Assembly (NCBI GenBank): GCA_037833965.1
Contig: AP031356.1
Coordinates: forward strand, 21,040,501-21,104,500
Direction: 5' to 3'
DNA from: Marchantia polymorpha subsp. ruderalis
Taxonomy: Eukaryota > Streptophyta > Marchantiopsida > Marchantiales > Marchantiaceae
Length of the DNA stretch: 64,000 bases
Shown here: positions 9,380 to 19,446 of the stretch, in pieces
Layout: every line of letters begins with the position of its first letter
Numbering within the stretch: position 1 is the stretch's first letter
The notes under the pieces: model-generated
Told to the model about the DNA's origin: nothing
The model's input: the letters and a program-made list of their open reading frames with translations, nothing else
Database searches by the model: none
Position numbers and translations under genes: made by a program

Positions 9380-10150
9380 GCCTTCGGCAAAAGCTCCTTT
9401 TTGAGGTGTCTCTACTCACGCGCCTCTAGCGTATAAGGAAGCTACGCTTCCGGCGCAGACACCTCAGGAGGAGGTTGTGCTAAAGACGTCAGGGGAAGGG
9501 CCCGGACCTCTAAAGGCATCCGACCATGAGTGCGCCTTCGGCGAAGCGCCGCTAGCGCGGAAAGGGAAAACCTTCATAACAATCGGGATACACGGTAGAT
9601 CCAGTTGGTGGAAGTTGCATTAGACAGAGCTCGGGACGCTCGTTCTAACGAGTCCAAGAGCGCCGGAGATGGATCAGGAATGGAGAAGTTATGAGCGTCG
9701 GAAAACTCGTAGCCGGACATGCGCCGTTCGCGCTAGGGTTCACAGCCGGAAAGGATTCCCGTACGCCCTCGGCGATGCGCCTTCGGCGGAATCACGCGCT
9801 CACAGAAGGAAACCAACTCAGAGTCGGAAGCGCCCTTGGCGGCTGTTCATGGAAGGAAAGCGCCGGTCGGATGTACGCCTCCGACGTGGCGCTGACGGCC
9901 GGATGCGCTGGCATGAGTTGCGCTGACGGATATGCGCTGGCAGCAACGGACGAGGCATAAAGAACAAAATAGGCGGTACGACTGCGCGCCGGCGTAATTC
10001 GCTCCGGCTGGATGTGCGCCTCCAGCAAGGCGCCGACGGATAACGAACGCACCAGCGGCGACACGCCTCCGGAGAAGGGCGGGTTAGGAAAAGACAACAG
10101 GGCCGACGTATACCCTGCAGCGGACTCGAGTCCGGAAGGTGGCGGCGGCG
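9380..10150. repeat. Palindrome-rich U3 region (element 1, 3' LTR)
   Basis: This GC-rich, non-coding stretch is studded with short inverted repeats built on CGCC-TTC-GGCG and related GCGCC/GGCGC forms. The equivalent region of family-2 LTRs (25480-26130, 36690-37340, 43550-44210, 55480-56130, 61080-61760) adds the 16-bp palindrome CGCCTGTGCACAGGCG. I see no ORF supported by conservation here. Confidence 0.65.
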
Positions 10151-10563
10151 GGAGAATTCAACGTTTAAGCATGCGAATGCGCGCAATGCGGAGACGTGAA
10201 TTCGCGCATGCAAAGGGCGAACCGTTAAGCCGTATAGCCGGCTGCGTACGTTGCAACCAGTAAGAACGTTGGACGTTCTTGAAATCGGAGAAGAAAAGAC
10301 TGCGCTCCAGTCTCATTCTCTCATTCTTGACTTTGCGATTTCCAGTTCCAAGATTACGCGCAAGGGCGGAGCGACCTGCAGTGAGAGTAGAGAGTGCGGA
10401 GACGAGTTGCGCAAGGATCTTGGCAGACCTTGAAAGAATTGGAGTAGCGATCTCGAACGAGCGTAGAGAGAGTGAGCAGTCAGTGCTTGAGTGGCCGACG
10501 CGCAGTGGCGATTGTGAGAGAGCGAGCGAAAGGGAGAACGTTTGTGTGTGTGCAGGCAACGCA

Positions 10564-13119
10564 ATGTCGAAGGTTCCCCAGCTGCGAGTGTCTCCACTCA
10601 GGGTGCCGCAGATCGGTCTACGCGCATTTCAAGATGTGCTGTTGAGGTTGAAGCTCGATTTTCTCCTATGGGGGTGGAATTGGACGTGTCCGGAGATGGT
10701 GCGCGAGTATCTGCAAGAGAGACACAAGCCTTCTCGCGGATTTCGCCCACACCCAGAGAGATGGGAAATTGGCAATTGGGCGCAGGTGTTGGGCAGGTGT
10801 GCCGGCGAGGAAGGGGATCTCCTCTTCGAGGCCGACAGCGTGAAAGTGTCCCAAGAGGAAGAAGTCTCTTACAATGAGCTCTTCAAGGTGGCTAGACATC
10901 CCAAGAACGGTTTCCGGACTCGGGATTACAAGGATCGATTGCGGAGAAATGTCGCGACAGCATTGCTGCAGATATTGCAGCCGACCAAGACCGCTTACAT
11001 GCATGGTTGGCAGGTAGAGTTCGTGGAGCTAGTGTTGTCAGGAGCTCCGGTGCATTGGGCACGACTTCTGTGGAAGGTGACGCGCCAACATGCGCAAGAA
11101 GAGAGGGGAGGAACGCTCAATCATCTATCGCCTTACTTAATCGTGTTTTACCGGGCGATGGGATGTTTGACGAATGCTGAGAAAACTCGGTTTCCGCAGC
11201 TGAGCCGGTCTTATCCAGGTAGATATTCGAGGGAGGCCGAAGTAGACACGGATCCGGACGAGGAACCTGCCAGTACGCCTCCGGCTCCGGCTCCAGCCAG
11301 AGCAGCAGAAGAACGTCGAAGTGAGCGCATTCCGCGCAAGCGGAAGTGGGATGAGAGACCTGAGGACAGGCAGCCGGAAGTACCAGCTGCGCCGACTCGT
11401 GGTCGGCCCACCCCCGAGCCTCATAGTCGACCAAAACAGAGGGCACGCAGAATGCCAACTGTTACTGAGGAGACCAGGCGAACTCCGACCCGGCGGAATC
11501 TCACACAGGAAGAGATAATCACTCAGGTTCTAGGGAAGACGGCAGAAACCTCTGCACAGAAGGCACCACGGCCTTCGGGAGGAGATGGACGGACTGACGA
11601 CCGGCCGACTGCGAGTCGGATGACTGAAAGTCGACAGACGGAAGGAAGGCCAACTGAACGGCGCGTTGAACCGGACAGCAGGCCGGAAGCGGGAGAGAGT
11701 TTGGCTGACGAGCCAACAATCCTCAGAGGGTCGTCTTCGGCGGAAGGCACTTCTGGAAGAACGCCACCAACAAGTAGGCCAAGTGGAGTCAAGACGCGCA
11801 GGGTGTATCCGACTCCCAGTCGGACAACTAATGGTCGGCCGACTGCGAGTCGGACAACAGAGAGTCAGCCGGATTCGCCGACTGCGAGACGGATGGAGCC
11901 AACGACCAGTGTGCGGACGCCTTCGGCGGACGCACCTTCAGCAAGGACACCTTCCGCGCAGATTGCGCCGGAAGGACAGGCAGCAGAAGCGGGCGGTGCA
12001 AGAGTGACAAAAGTCACTACGGCGTCGACCCCTTCACAAACCGAAGATCGAGCCGGAACAGGGGCTCAAGCAGTGGGATCTCCCACTGCCCTGGATATTT
12101 TAGCAGGCAGTGGAGCAGCAGTCGCAGCAGAAGCTGCTGCGCGCCACAGTTCCAGGGAGTCGCCAAGGGATTCGGTGGCGACTGAAATCCTCGCGACTGA
12201 GGATGATACGAGCTCGGAAGAGCAAGAAGAGGAGTCAGTGCAGAAAACGCCAACAGGGGTGCTGTGCGAACAGATAGTTCCACTCCTGCGATATCTGGAT
12301 CGCAAGACATCCAAATACGGAAGTGCCTTAAAACCGCAGTCTTATGTGGAGACAATCAGGCGAAGGACGAGGAGCAAGGTGGCAAGGTGGGCCTCTAGAT
12401 GCGGAGTATATGTGGATAGGAACACCGCCCTCCGACAACACCTGGCGGTCACCCAGAAGCTGTACCAAGCCTTGCAGCAGCAGAAGGAGGATGCGGCGAC
12501 GAAGAGTCAGGCGGAGGCCGAACTAATACGGGCAAGGATCGAGTCGGAACTGCAGGAGGAGCGGAGACAGAACGAAGTCCTAGCAGCCGAGCTTGCGCGC
12601 CAGACGCGCGCCTTAGAGGAAAGTCAACGAGCCCGCAAGGAGGATGAGGAGTTGTTGTGCAGCTTGCAAACCGAGTGCTCGGATTTGAGGGCACAACGTG
12701 CGGATTTAGAAATGCAGCTGGCAGAGGTGGAGAGCAGCTGCAGGGCGCGAGAAGAGTTGGCGGCACGGGTGACTCGTTGTCTAAACGGATACACCCATTG
12801 GGAGGTGGCAGCTCAAGAGAGGGTTACACTCCGGGAGTTCGAGCTTCGGGCGGCGGCATTGACGGAAGGTGACAGTCGGAGTCGGCGGCGAGTGGCAAGG
12901 AAATTAGAAACTTTTCTGTCGGGTGCGCGCGACACTATGGCGCACTTGCAGTCGGAAGTCACTGCAGCGCTCCGACGCCTGGGGTTACGCAGCCGGTCGG
13001 AAGACTGGCAGGGTAGAGATAGTACGCGGAGCAGTCCGGCGCGCAGGAGGCGCAGCACCGGATCTGCTGAGTGCAGTAGAGTAGTTTGGTTTCGCGCAGA
13101 TGCTGCGAGTGGTAGATAG
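10564..13119 (+). CDS. U3-encoded coiled-coil protein, complete (element 1)
   Basis: This predicted 851-aa protein lies wholly within U3 of the 3' LTR. The start is chosen because the Met in context GCAATGTCG aligns exactly with a Met (GCAATGACG) in family 2, and conservation begins there. Domains: an N-terminal globular domain (about 1-190; shared motifs LRAF, KLDFLLWGWN, MVRE, RTRDYKDR, GGTLNHLSP); a disordered Pro/Arg/Ser/Thr middle with PTASR and PSA repeats (about 200-470); and a C-terminal segment with LLRYLDRK, a heptad-rich coiled coil and REFELRAA. It has no membrane span, zinc finger or enzyme motif. The N-terminal pattern faintly recalls the 'putative plant transposon protein' domain of Athila-like elements (inference). 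Its position in the genomic RNA is downstream of pol. Confidence 0.8.
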   Translation: MSKVPQLRVSPLRVPQIGLRAFQDVLLRLKLDFLLWGWNWTCPEMVREYLQERHKPSRGFRPHPERWEIGNWAQVLGRCAGEEGDLLFEADSVKVSQEEEVSYNELFKVARHPKNGFRTRDYKDRLRRNVATALLQILQPTKTAYMHGWQVEFVELVLSGAPVHWARLLWKVTRQHAQEERGGTLNHLSPYLIVFYRAMGCLTNAEKTRFPQLSRSYPGRYSREAEVDTDPDEEPASTPPAPAPARAAEERRSERIPRKRKWDERPEDRQPEVPAAPTRGRPTPEPHSRPKQRARRMPTVTEETRRTPTRRNLTQEEIITQVLGKTAETSAQKAPRPSGGDGRTDDRPTASRMTESRQTEGRPTERRVEPDSRPEAGESLADEPTILRGSSSAEGTSGRTPPTSRPSGVKTRRVYPTPSRTTNGRPTASRTTESQPDSPTARRMEPTTSVRTPSADAPSARTPSAQIAPEGQAAEAGGARVTKVTTASTPSQTEDRAGTGAQAVGSPTALDILAGSGAAVAAEAAARHSSRESPRDSVATEILATEDDTSSEEQEEESVQKTPTGVLCEQIVPLLRYLDRKTSKYGSALKPQSYVETIRRRTRSKVARWASRCGVYVDRNTALRQHLAVTQKLYQALQQQKEDAATKSQAEAELIRARIESELQEERRQNEVLAAELARQTRALEESQRARKEDEELLCSLQTECSDLRAQRADLEMQLAEVESSCRAREELAARVTRCLNGYTHWEVAAQERVTLREFELRAAALTEGDSRSRRRVARKLETFLSGARDTMAHLQSEVTAALRRLGLRSRSEDWQGRDSTRSSPARRRRSTGSAECSRVVWFRADAASGR

Positions 13120-13152
13120 GATAGCGTAGTGCTAGTTAGGATCTTTTGAGGG

Positions 13153-13181
13153 TATAAAGTAGATCAAGGCGTTTTGCCTTG
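13153..13181 (+). promoter_or_regulatory. TATA box and adjacent hairpin (3' LTR, element 1)
   Basis: TATAAA at 13153-13158 is followed by the CAAGGC-GTTTT-GCCTTG hairpin at 13165-13181, identical to the 5' LTR copy. This is the probable promoter and U3/R boundary. Confidence 0.6.
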
Positions 13182-14077
13182 GGACTCTTCCAGTTTCGGA
13201 AGTGCAGATCAGGAACTCACTTTCTTGGCGTGTTTGTGCATTTTGGTCCTGGCACCACGTAGAGAAGCTGCAGCATAGCGAAGTTACCGTATGTTGTAGT
13301 TGAAGGCCTTCGGCTGAATGTTCAGAGCTCGCACCCGGTTAGAGACTTGAGTAGTGCGGATCTGCACCTGCGGGTGATTTCTGATACTCAGAGCCGGCTG
13401 CGAGTTAGAGACTTGAACAGTTCCCCCTTACTCCTTCGAGTGACATATCCTGATTGTACTCCTACGGGAAGTTTCCCCTGAATGCCAATGTGAAGTTTCA
13501 TTACTTCGTGTAAACCTTGGTTTGTAATTCAGGTTGTGTGTGTGTTACTGGATCGTGTTTTCAGTAAGTTCTCAGTCGGGTCTGCACTCCCTGCGTTTTG
13601 TGTGATAGTCGAGGGTGACGTCCACGGCGTACGTAGAGGCTTCGTTCCGAAGTGAGAAGTCCAGTCCGGGTACCCCCGCTAGTTCCTGGCGGAAGGGCAG
13701 TAAAAGCCGGAGTGGGAGGCACTTCCTGCAGAACCTCTGAGTGAACTTGCGAGACACTTTCCTCCTGAAATCCGAAGCGGAGGTCCTGACCGACCTCCGA
13801 GTTGTGCTTTTTGCCAGTTTCAGGTGTGTGTGTGTGTGTGTTGAGTGACCAAGCTGTACCGTGCATCCTCCGAGCATCCTCCGAGTTGAGTTCCTCCTCC
13901 GAGTCGAGCCTCCGAGTCGAGCACTACAGTATTTCTGGGAGTGACAGTCGCCTAGAATTCAAACTCTACCAAAAGTCTGTTAAACGTGACACTTTTACTC
14001 TGTGTGTTGCCTCTGTCCCTGTGGGTTCGATCTTTTTACCACCATACTGCAGTTTTAGCCTTTGGTGGGTTATTACA

Positions 14078-14518
14078 ACCAGAGTCAGGCAGAAGAGCTG
14101 GACATCGCTGACGAAGGAGTCGGACTCGGAGAATTTGGAGATCCGCAGCACGAGCAGGTTCTGGCCGGAGAAGCAGAATTCGCCGTCGTAGGCGTAGCCT
14201 GTTTTTGCTAATCAAAATCAGAGGCGAACACCGCCGAAGCAATCCGACGAGGCACTCTCGAGGTGTGGGCACGGAGCGGAGACGAATTCCTCGAGGAATA
14301 CGGTAAGGACGGAACGAACCGAGGGTGATTTCAGCTGCGCGCACAGAAGAGCTCGTTCTGCCTCTCACAGTGCATAGACGAATTGCCGCCCATTGTTGAA
14401 GGAGGAGGAGAGAGCCGCTGGTTCCGATTGTCTCGTGGTCGTTAGGGCTGCTGCTGCTGCTCCGCGCGCTGCATACACACAAATTCGCTGCCTCGCACCG
14501 GCGTTCGTTCGCTTGTCT
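14078..14518. other. Flank of element 1; upstream region of a small gene
   Basis: The DNA directly after the LTR belongs to the target locus. A frame open from the junction to TAA near 14213 reads plausibly as the end of a protein but matches nothing I recognise. The rest could be the 5' leader or promoter of the ORF at 14519. Confidence 0.3.
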
Positions 14519-14860
14519 ATGTCAAGCTTGAACAGGAGCTTACGTGAAGGTGCCAGTCAAGGCGATGATTTGGTGAGGGCACAATTGGAGACCCTGCTGG
14601 CAGAGAAGCAACGGCTTGCACAGGAAAACGCCAACTACGCACGAGAGAATCAGTTTTTGCACGAGGTAGTGGAGTACCATCAACTCACTCTCCAAGACGT
14701 GGCTCTTCTGGACGAGAGTTTGACCGGAGCCGCAGAGGACTACTCGCCGAGAGGAAACTATCACGACAGTTACGCGACGAGCACGAGCTCGAGCGACGAC
14801 GAACACCACGTGAGCCACCATCAAGTTTACAGGGAATCGAACTTGAGACATTACTCTTGA
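14519..14860 (+). CDS. Small coiled-coil protein, 113 aa (probable host gene)
   Basis: An ATG in a non-repetitive region opens a 113-aa frame. Residues about 15-65 form a leucine- and glutamate-rich coiled coil with a [25 protein letters not shown] run and HQLTLQDV. The C-terminus is Ser/Asp/His-rich. This is the kind of short coiled-coil protein found in plants, but I cannot name the family. An in-frame ATG further upstream (14393) would add a low-complexity Ala-rich extension and seems less likely. Base composition and codon use differ from the surrounding transposon DNA. Element 1 inserted about 440 bp upstream, which could affect its promoter. Confidence 0.5.
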   Translation: MSSLNRSLREGASQGDDLVRAQLETLLAEKQRLAQENANYARENQFLHEVVEYHQLTLQDVALLDESLTGAAEDYSPRGNYHDSYATSTSSSDDEHHVSHHQVYRESNLRHYS

Positions 14861-15285
14861 AATCCAGACCTGCCGCCCTTGTCCATCATCTCGCTTCTCC
14901 CTACCCGTATACGCCTCCCTCGCCTCCGATCCATGTTCATAGTCTTCGTCCAAGCTTTCTGCGCTCGTAGCACTCCGGTTGGAGTTTTTCTTTCGACCCC
15001 TCGATCCTTTTGTGTGTCTGTCTCCCAAGTAGACGATCGTCCGCTCGTGTATGCAGTTGGGAGTTGACCGAAACCCTCCGATGTTTCAGATGTTTACACC
15101 AGATCCCAGACCCGGACTCTATTTTTTTACAAGTCCACAGAACTTGCTAAATTCTCGACTTCTTCTTCATCTTCATCCATGCAATTTTTTATCCTTTGCC
15201 TGAAACTGTACAGCATCCCTCGTCCCTCTTTTGCCGAAATACGGAGTCATGAAGCGAGGCAATCGAATCGATAGATAGAGAATTA
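14861..15285. other. Intergenic or 3' UTR region
   Basis: The sequence is pyrimidine-rich with no repeat of the LTR families and no ORF I would support. It probably holds the 3' UTR of the 14519 ORF and the end of the convergent gene. Confidence 0.3.
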
Positions 15286-15684
15286 TCAACGATCAAATAT
15301 ATATCGCGTGCGGCTTTCCTCCTCCTCCAGCTGCTCACACCTATCTTTCAGGAAGGACATATCTGCTTTCGTTACCTTAAGCTCTCGCAGCAACAGCTTA
15401 GCCTTCGAGGCCATAGCCATAGCTACATCGCGAGAGGCCTTGAGTTGCGCTTCGGTTTGACTTTGAGGTATAGAGGGATCTGCTTTCAGAATATGTTTAC
15501 TGTTTCTGACATTTTCCACCTTCCTCCAAATTGACGGACTTCTTTGCAATGACTTGTTTGTGTCTGGTGATCCGAGGGTTTTTGTTTCCATCAACTGCAA
15601 GCCTTCCTCAATTGCTGTGCCGAGCGTATCACCGAGCAAAGAAATAGTGTATCCTATGAATAATAGAGCCTTTGGATCTACCAT
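15286..15684 (-). CDS. Probable exon of a plant gene, coiled-coil C-terminus (132 aa)
   Basis: The frame encodes an N-terminal segment (DPKALLFIGYTISLLGDTLG) and a C-terminal coiled-coil motif (KASRDVAMAMASKAKLLLREL, then CEQLEEEE). The latter resembles a motif I associate with uncharacterised streptophyte coiled-coil proteins (family not named with confidence). The first Met may not be the true start, because a TAG that could serve as a splice acceptor lies just upstream in the minus direction (near 15679-15681). The rest of the gene would then be to the right, where the DNA is AT-rich like introns. It is convergent with the 14519 ORF. Confidence 0.45.
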   Translation of the reverse strand: MVDPKALLFIGYTISLLGDTLGTAIEEGLQLMETKTLGSPDTNKSLQRSPSIWRKVENVRNSKHILKADPSIPQSQTEAQLKASRDVAMAMASKAKLLLRELKVTKADMSFLKDRCEQLEEEESRTRYIFDR

Positions 15685-16640
15685 ATATTTATGGTAAATC
15701 GTAAATATTTTCAGTGATTCAGTTTACAGAAAAATTACTTCACTAGACTAGTTACTTGGGTTAGAGAATCCTACCAGAAGTAAATTACTGTGAGTTCAGG
15801 TGTTACTGCAGTTACCAAGAGTAGTATTCTTAAGCGAAAACATCTTTCCTTGGTGGATGTTCAGTCAGATGTGAAAGAAAAAAAAAAAAAAAGAGAGAGG
15901 AAAAAAAATAAATAAATAATATTTTAAAAATATTCTGAAAAGATTGAAAATTTGCACTCAATCTTACCTATATGAGTTTTTTTTGGTTGTGAAGACATGT
16001 ACTTCTATAGTTCTTAGTGTATATGTTTGTTGAGCTAGTGGAAGTATATGTTTTAGCTGTATCTCTTTTCTTATGTTGAACGATTAGAGTAAGTAACAGT
16101 TTTAGATTCCTTGCACTAGTGGAAGGGGAGGTGTGATTTGCTGTTAAGACAGCTTGGTGGAGATATCTTCTGTTCGATGAAGGAGATAGCGTTGGGGACG
16201 TGAAAGAAGCAGACACGGAGCATGACGAAAGGATGACCTTCTGCGCTAAATGGGCACTTGCAGACGGAAGATGGTAGGGGGCGATGGAGATCGAATCGGG
16301 ATCGCGAAGCGATGCGATGTCCCGTGTGTGTTGTCTTGTTTTGTGTTGTGTTTCCTTTAGACTGGAGAGTCGTTGCTAGCTGTTTGCTTGTGTTTGGATC
16401 CTCTCCAGTCTTGCTTCCTGGTGCGCGCCCGTGTAGGGGTGACGCTGATTTCCGGAGTAGTTTTACTCCTGTGTGCTGGCGATAGGGGGCTGGACTTGAT
16501 CACCGGCCGGCCTATCTATGTTTCTCTCACGGTGAGACTGGAGTGATGACCAGTAGACCGTGAGAGTCTTCTTGCTGTGATGACAGGTTAGGTTGCCCAT
16601 ACCCCTTAGCTAGTAGGGCTAGAGTAACTTAGTGCGGCAC
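15685..16640. other. AT-rich DNA with A-rich tract; possible intron or old LTR
   Basis: The stretch includes a purine/A-rich run at about 15879-15931. From 16258 onward the composition becomes GC-richer and may be the leader or LTR of the gag-DNMT element. I could not find a matching second copy in the window, so no LTR boundary is assigned. Confidence 0.3.
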
Positions 16641-16682
16641 GACGTCAGGGGCGGATTGGGTTATTGGGTGGAGATCTGGCAG

Positions 16683-16700
16683 TGGTGCCAGTTGAGGTCT
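16683..16700 (+). other. Possible primer binding site of the gag-DNMT element
   Basis: TGGTGCCAGTTGAGGTCT begins with TGG and sits about 200 bp before the gag ATG, where a primer site is expected. The matching tRNA is not known to me and no LTR end could be confirmed, so this is tentative. Confidence 0.2.
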
Positions 16701-16881
16701 CGTCATCACGGAGCAGTCTAGTGGTCCTGTTGAGGACCGCGGTGGATTTACGCGGAGCGGGTTGAGGTATCGGCTACCTTCACCTATTTTGCCAGTTGTT
16801 GCGGAGTACGACCAGAGTGTTGCAGACACAGAGTCTTTGGTGGTGATATCGTATAGTGTCCCCACCCCATTGATTTGGGAC

Positions 16882-19343
16882 ATGGACGGGATGTACGGGG
16901 CCGCGAAGGGCCCTCGACGTTACTCTGGTGCAGTGGGCACCATCGAGCTTGATGATTTTATTCAGGAGTTCGACACGTGGTGTGATATGCAGTTTCTGCG
17001 TAACCCCACGTTGTTTACACCCTTCTTTGCATGGAAGGGATTATTCCAGCATTTGGAGGGGCCTCCCATGGACGATTACCATGAGTTTGGGAGAGAGTAT
17101 GCTGTAGAGATTGATGCATGGAGACGGCATTGGTCTCCGAACTACTCATCCATTACCCAGGGTGGTGTGGGTACCAGTGGAGGTGCGAGTATCGGCATCA
17201 CTGGAGGTGCGAGTAGTAGCATCAGCGAGGGTACTAGTGGAGCAGTTGGCGCAACTGGTACTAGTACCAGCAGCGGTACTGTTAGCATTGCCGGTGGCAG
17301 CACAAGGGGAGATGCTGGTGGCGTACCTTCGTTTAGCCCCATTCCTGAGTTCTTCCAGAGATTGAGGAAGAATTATCAAGGGGTGAAAACGGAGAAGTTG
17401 AGGAGCCTCCAGGAGTTTGAGCGGAAGACTGGTGAGAGTCTTCGTGAGGCATACACTCGTATGCGACGGCTCATCTCAGTTACTCACGGTGTGACTGAGG
17501 CACAAGCTGTCCAGTACTGGTATCGGATCCTTGACAGAGAGTTGCGGAGGAGAGTGCGTGATGCTACTCTCATGAGCGACTCATCACCCACATTAGCCCA
17601 TGTGTTTGCTCTTTCTGAGAAGATTGAGCTTAACATGGTGGAGGAGAGGGTGGTGACGTCTACATTTGCGAGGGACACGACCACTACCTCGCGTATCCCA
17701 CATAGCTCAGCACAGTCTCGCCCCATCAGTGGGAGTCGTGGAGGTCATACACGACATCCTTCAGGTCACAGAGAGCCTAGTGCGCGGCCACCACTGCCTT
17801 CATTTTCGGGTCAGCCACAGGGACCGTCATGTTGGACATGCGGAGGTAGCCATATGAGGAAGGATTGTCCCCAGGAGCGAGAGGGACAAACTCCACAGGC
17901 TAGGCCACAGCCGGCACAGGTGACCTGTGATCATTGTCATCGACCGGGTCACCCTCGAGAGCGTTGCTTTGACCTTCATCCTGAGTTGAGATCTGGAGGT
18001 AGAGGTCGTGGAGGTGATGCTCCGCGAGGCCGAGGTGGTCGAGGTGGCAGAGGTGGTAGAGGTGGTAGAGGTACCGGGACCATTGAGCGTACCGCAGCGA
18101 GTGCTACTTCTGCCACAGAGAGCGCTATGGCTGCTCGGATTGAGCAGTTGGAGCAGAGGCTTGCTGCTATGGCCGGTCTGGGGGCGAGCACTTCCACATC
18201 TTACGAGGGAGAGGATTTCTCCTATTTGGCCAGTGCAGCACAGGTTGAGGCATCAGTTGCAGTGACCAGAGGTGGTGCTCGCACTTCAGAGCCACGTGGT
18301 GCGACTGTGGAGTTGGACCCTCAGAGGGGTGAGGGTGGACGTCAGTCTAGACTTCCCCAGTCCTTTTTGTTGTCAGAGGTGGGTAGCAGTTCATCTATGA
18401 GACCTGCACCGCCTACTGACACTAGAGTGAGAACTGAGGTTCTTACATCATCTGTTGTGGGCGCAGACGTGCCATCTAGTGCAGTGATGCGGATGGCCAC
18501 TTCAGTCTTGCGATCTCCATTGTTCTCAGCCACGGAGTTGATAGACTGTGGTATTGATTTGGCTCGAGTATTTCGGGTAGCTGCCACGTCGTGTGAGCGT
18601 GGGAGAGTCGCTGCTACTAGTGCCGAGATAAGTGAGGATACAGTTGAGGACCCATCCTCAACGTCTACATTGTTCGAGGAGACGACTTGGCAGGCCGCAG
18701 CGGCGAGGATGGAGTCCTTACCAGCTCGCCCAGCCATTGATCGCGAGAGTATTGTCCCTGGTGTATGTATGGTGGACAACCGAAGTGGTCTATTTCGGTT
18801 AGTGAGTTCTACTGGACAGGTGTATGTCCCAGCCAGAGTTTTGTTGGATTCTGGTGCACAGCCCTTGATGTTGGGCAAGGCTGCATGCATTAGTTTGGGC
18901 ATTCGGAGGTCCGAGTTGGAACCTTGCCCATTCCAGATCCAGACATCCCTTGGTGGTGCCAGCAATAGGTCTTACTTTATGACCAGGGAGAGCATAGCGG
19001 TGCAGTTGAGGCATGATCACCCTCATGATAGCTCGCAGTTTGGAGTTCGTGCTGTGGTTACATTAGCAGAGTCATATGATGTGCTTGTTGGTGGAGTGAT
19101 GTTATACCCGATGGGCTTCCGGATGGACTATTGGACGGAGACTGCCGCATATCGTCCTGGTTGGCAGTCCGGAGATGGACGTTTGAGCGAGCTGCCAGTG
19201 AGATTTATTTCTCGGGATCGACCTCTTGGATCTTCGTCAGCGGTCTTGGCATCTGTAGCAGGTTTTAGCGGAGTGCTTACCTGGCCCGATGACTTGTTGG
19301 AGGGGAACATGTCTGCCGACGATACCTCAGTCTACGAGGATGT
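16882..19343 (+). CDS. Gag-protease part of a gag-protease-DNMT polyprotein (5' part, interrupted)
   Basis: The first in-frame ATG is 16882, although the frame is open from about 16762. A Gag capsid domain begins near the start, is split by a Gly/Ser/Thr-rich insert (about residues 95-150) and continues with FFQRLRKNYQG and LREAYTRMRRL. Two zinc knuckles follow: CWTCGGSHMRKDC (a shortened C-x2-C-x3-H-x4-C) and CDHCHRPGHPRERC. Then come an RGG-rich tract (about 17995-18080) and a retropepsin-like domain with LLDSGAQ near 18841 and YDVLVGG near 19077. At 19343 the frame is broken by an LTR inserted with duplication of GATGT. It resumes in phase at 44638. Gag-type function is clear from the motifs. 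No reverse transcriptase follows in this window. Confidence 0.85.
19339..19343 (+). repeat. Target-site duplication GATGT, left copy
   Basis: GATGT precedes the LTR start TGTAATAACC at 19344. The partner is at 44633-44637 after the end of LTR3, and a third copy at 39233-39237 precedes LTR3 itself. The pair shows that solo LTR3 (or its precursor) inserted into the gag-DNMT frame. Confidence 0.85.
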
Positions 19344-19446
19344 TGTAATAACCCACTAAAGGCTAAAACTGCAATATAGTGGTAGAAAGGTCGAACCCAC
19401 AGGGACAGAGGAACACACAGGGTACAAAGTGTCACGTTTTAACAGA

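Larger units (their letters stand above)
1..14077 (+). mobile_element. Element 1: Ty3/Gypsy LTR retrotransposon with giant LTRs (5' end outside window)
   Basis: The order is LTR (1-3408, truncated by the window), primer binding site, gag, in-frame UAG, pol (protease at the end of gag, then RT, RNase H, integrase), polypurine tract, LTR (9208-14077). The 3.4 kb of the 5' LTR that is visible matches 10670-14077 with a constant offset of 10669. I noticed one substitution (T at 2288, C at 12957), so insertion was recent. The LTR ends are TG...CA. RT-RNaseH-integrase order puts it in Ty3/Gypsy. The lack of a chromodomain and the tRNA-Asp-type primer site suggest the Athila/Tat side of the family (inference). 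All ORFs are open, so it may be autonomous. The target-site duplication cannot be checked because the left flank is outside the window. Confidence 0.95.
9208..14077 (+). repeat. 3' LTR of element 1 (4870 bp, complete)
   Basis: The LTR begins TGTGGTAAC after the polypurine tract and ends GGGTTATTACA. It can be divided into U3 upstream of the ORF (9208-10563, rich in CGCCTTCGGCG-like palindromes), the U3 ORF (10564-13119), TATA box plus hairpin (13153-13181) and about 0.9 kb of R/U5. U3 is thus about 4 kb, exceptionally long. The polyadenylation site was not identified. Confidence 0.95.

Noticed and set aside
10564-13119. U3 ORF as an envelope protein
   Set aside because: The position after pol fits, but there is no signal peptide, no transmembrane segment and no Cys pattern; the C-terminus is a charged coiled coil.
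14078-14215. Frame open from the LTR junction to TAA as the end of a disrupted host gene
   Set aside because: It is only about 45 codons, with no recognisable motif and the other side outside the window. It could be chance or part of the 5' region of the 14519 ORF.
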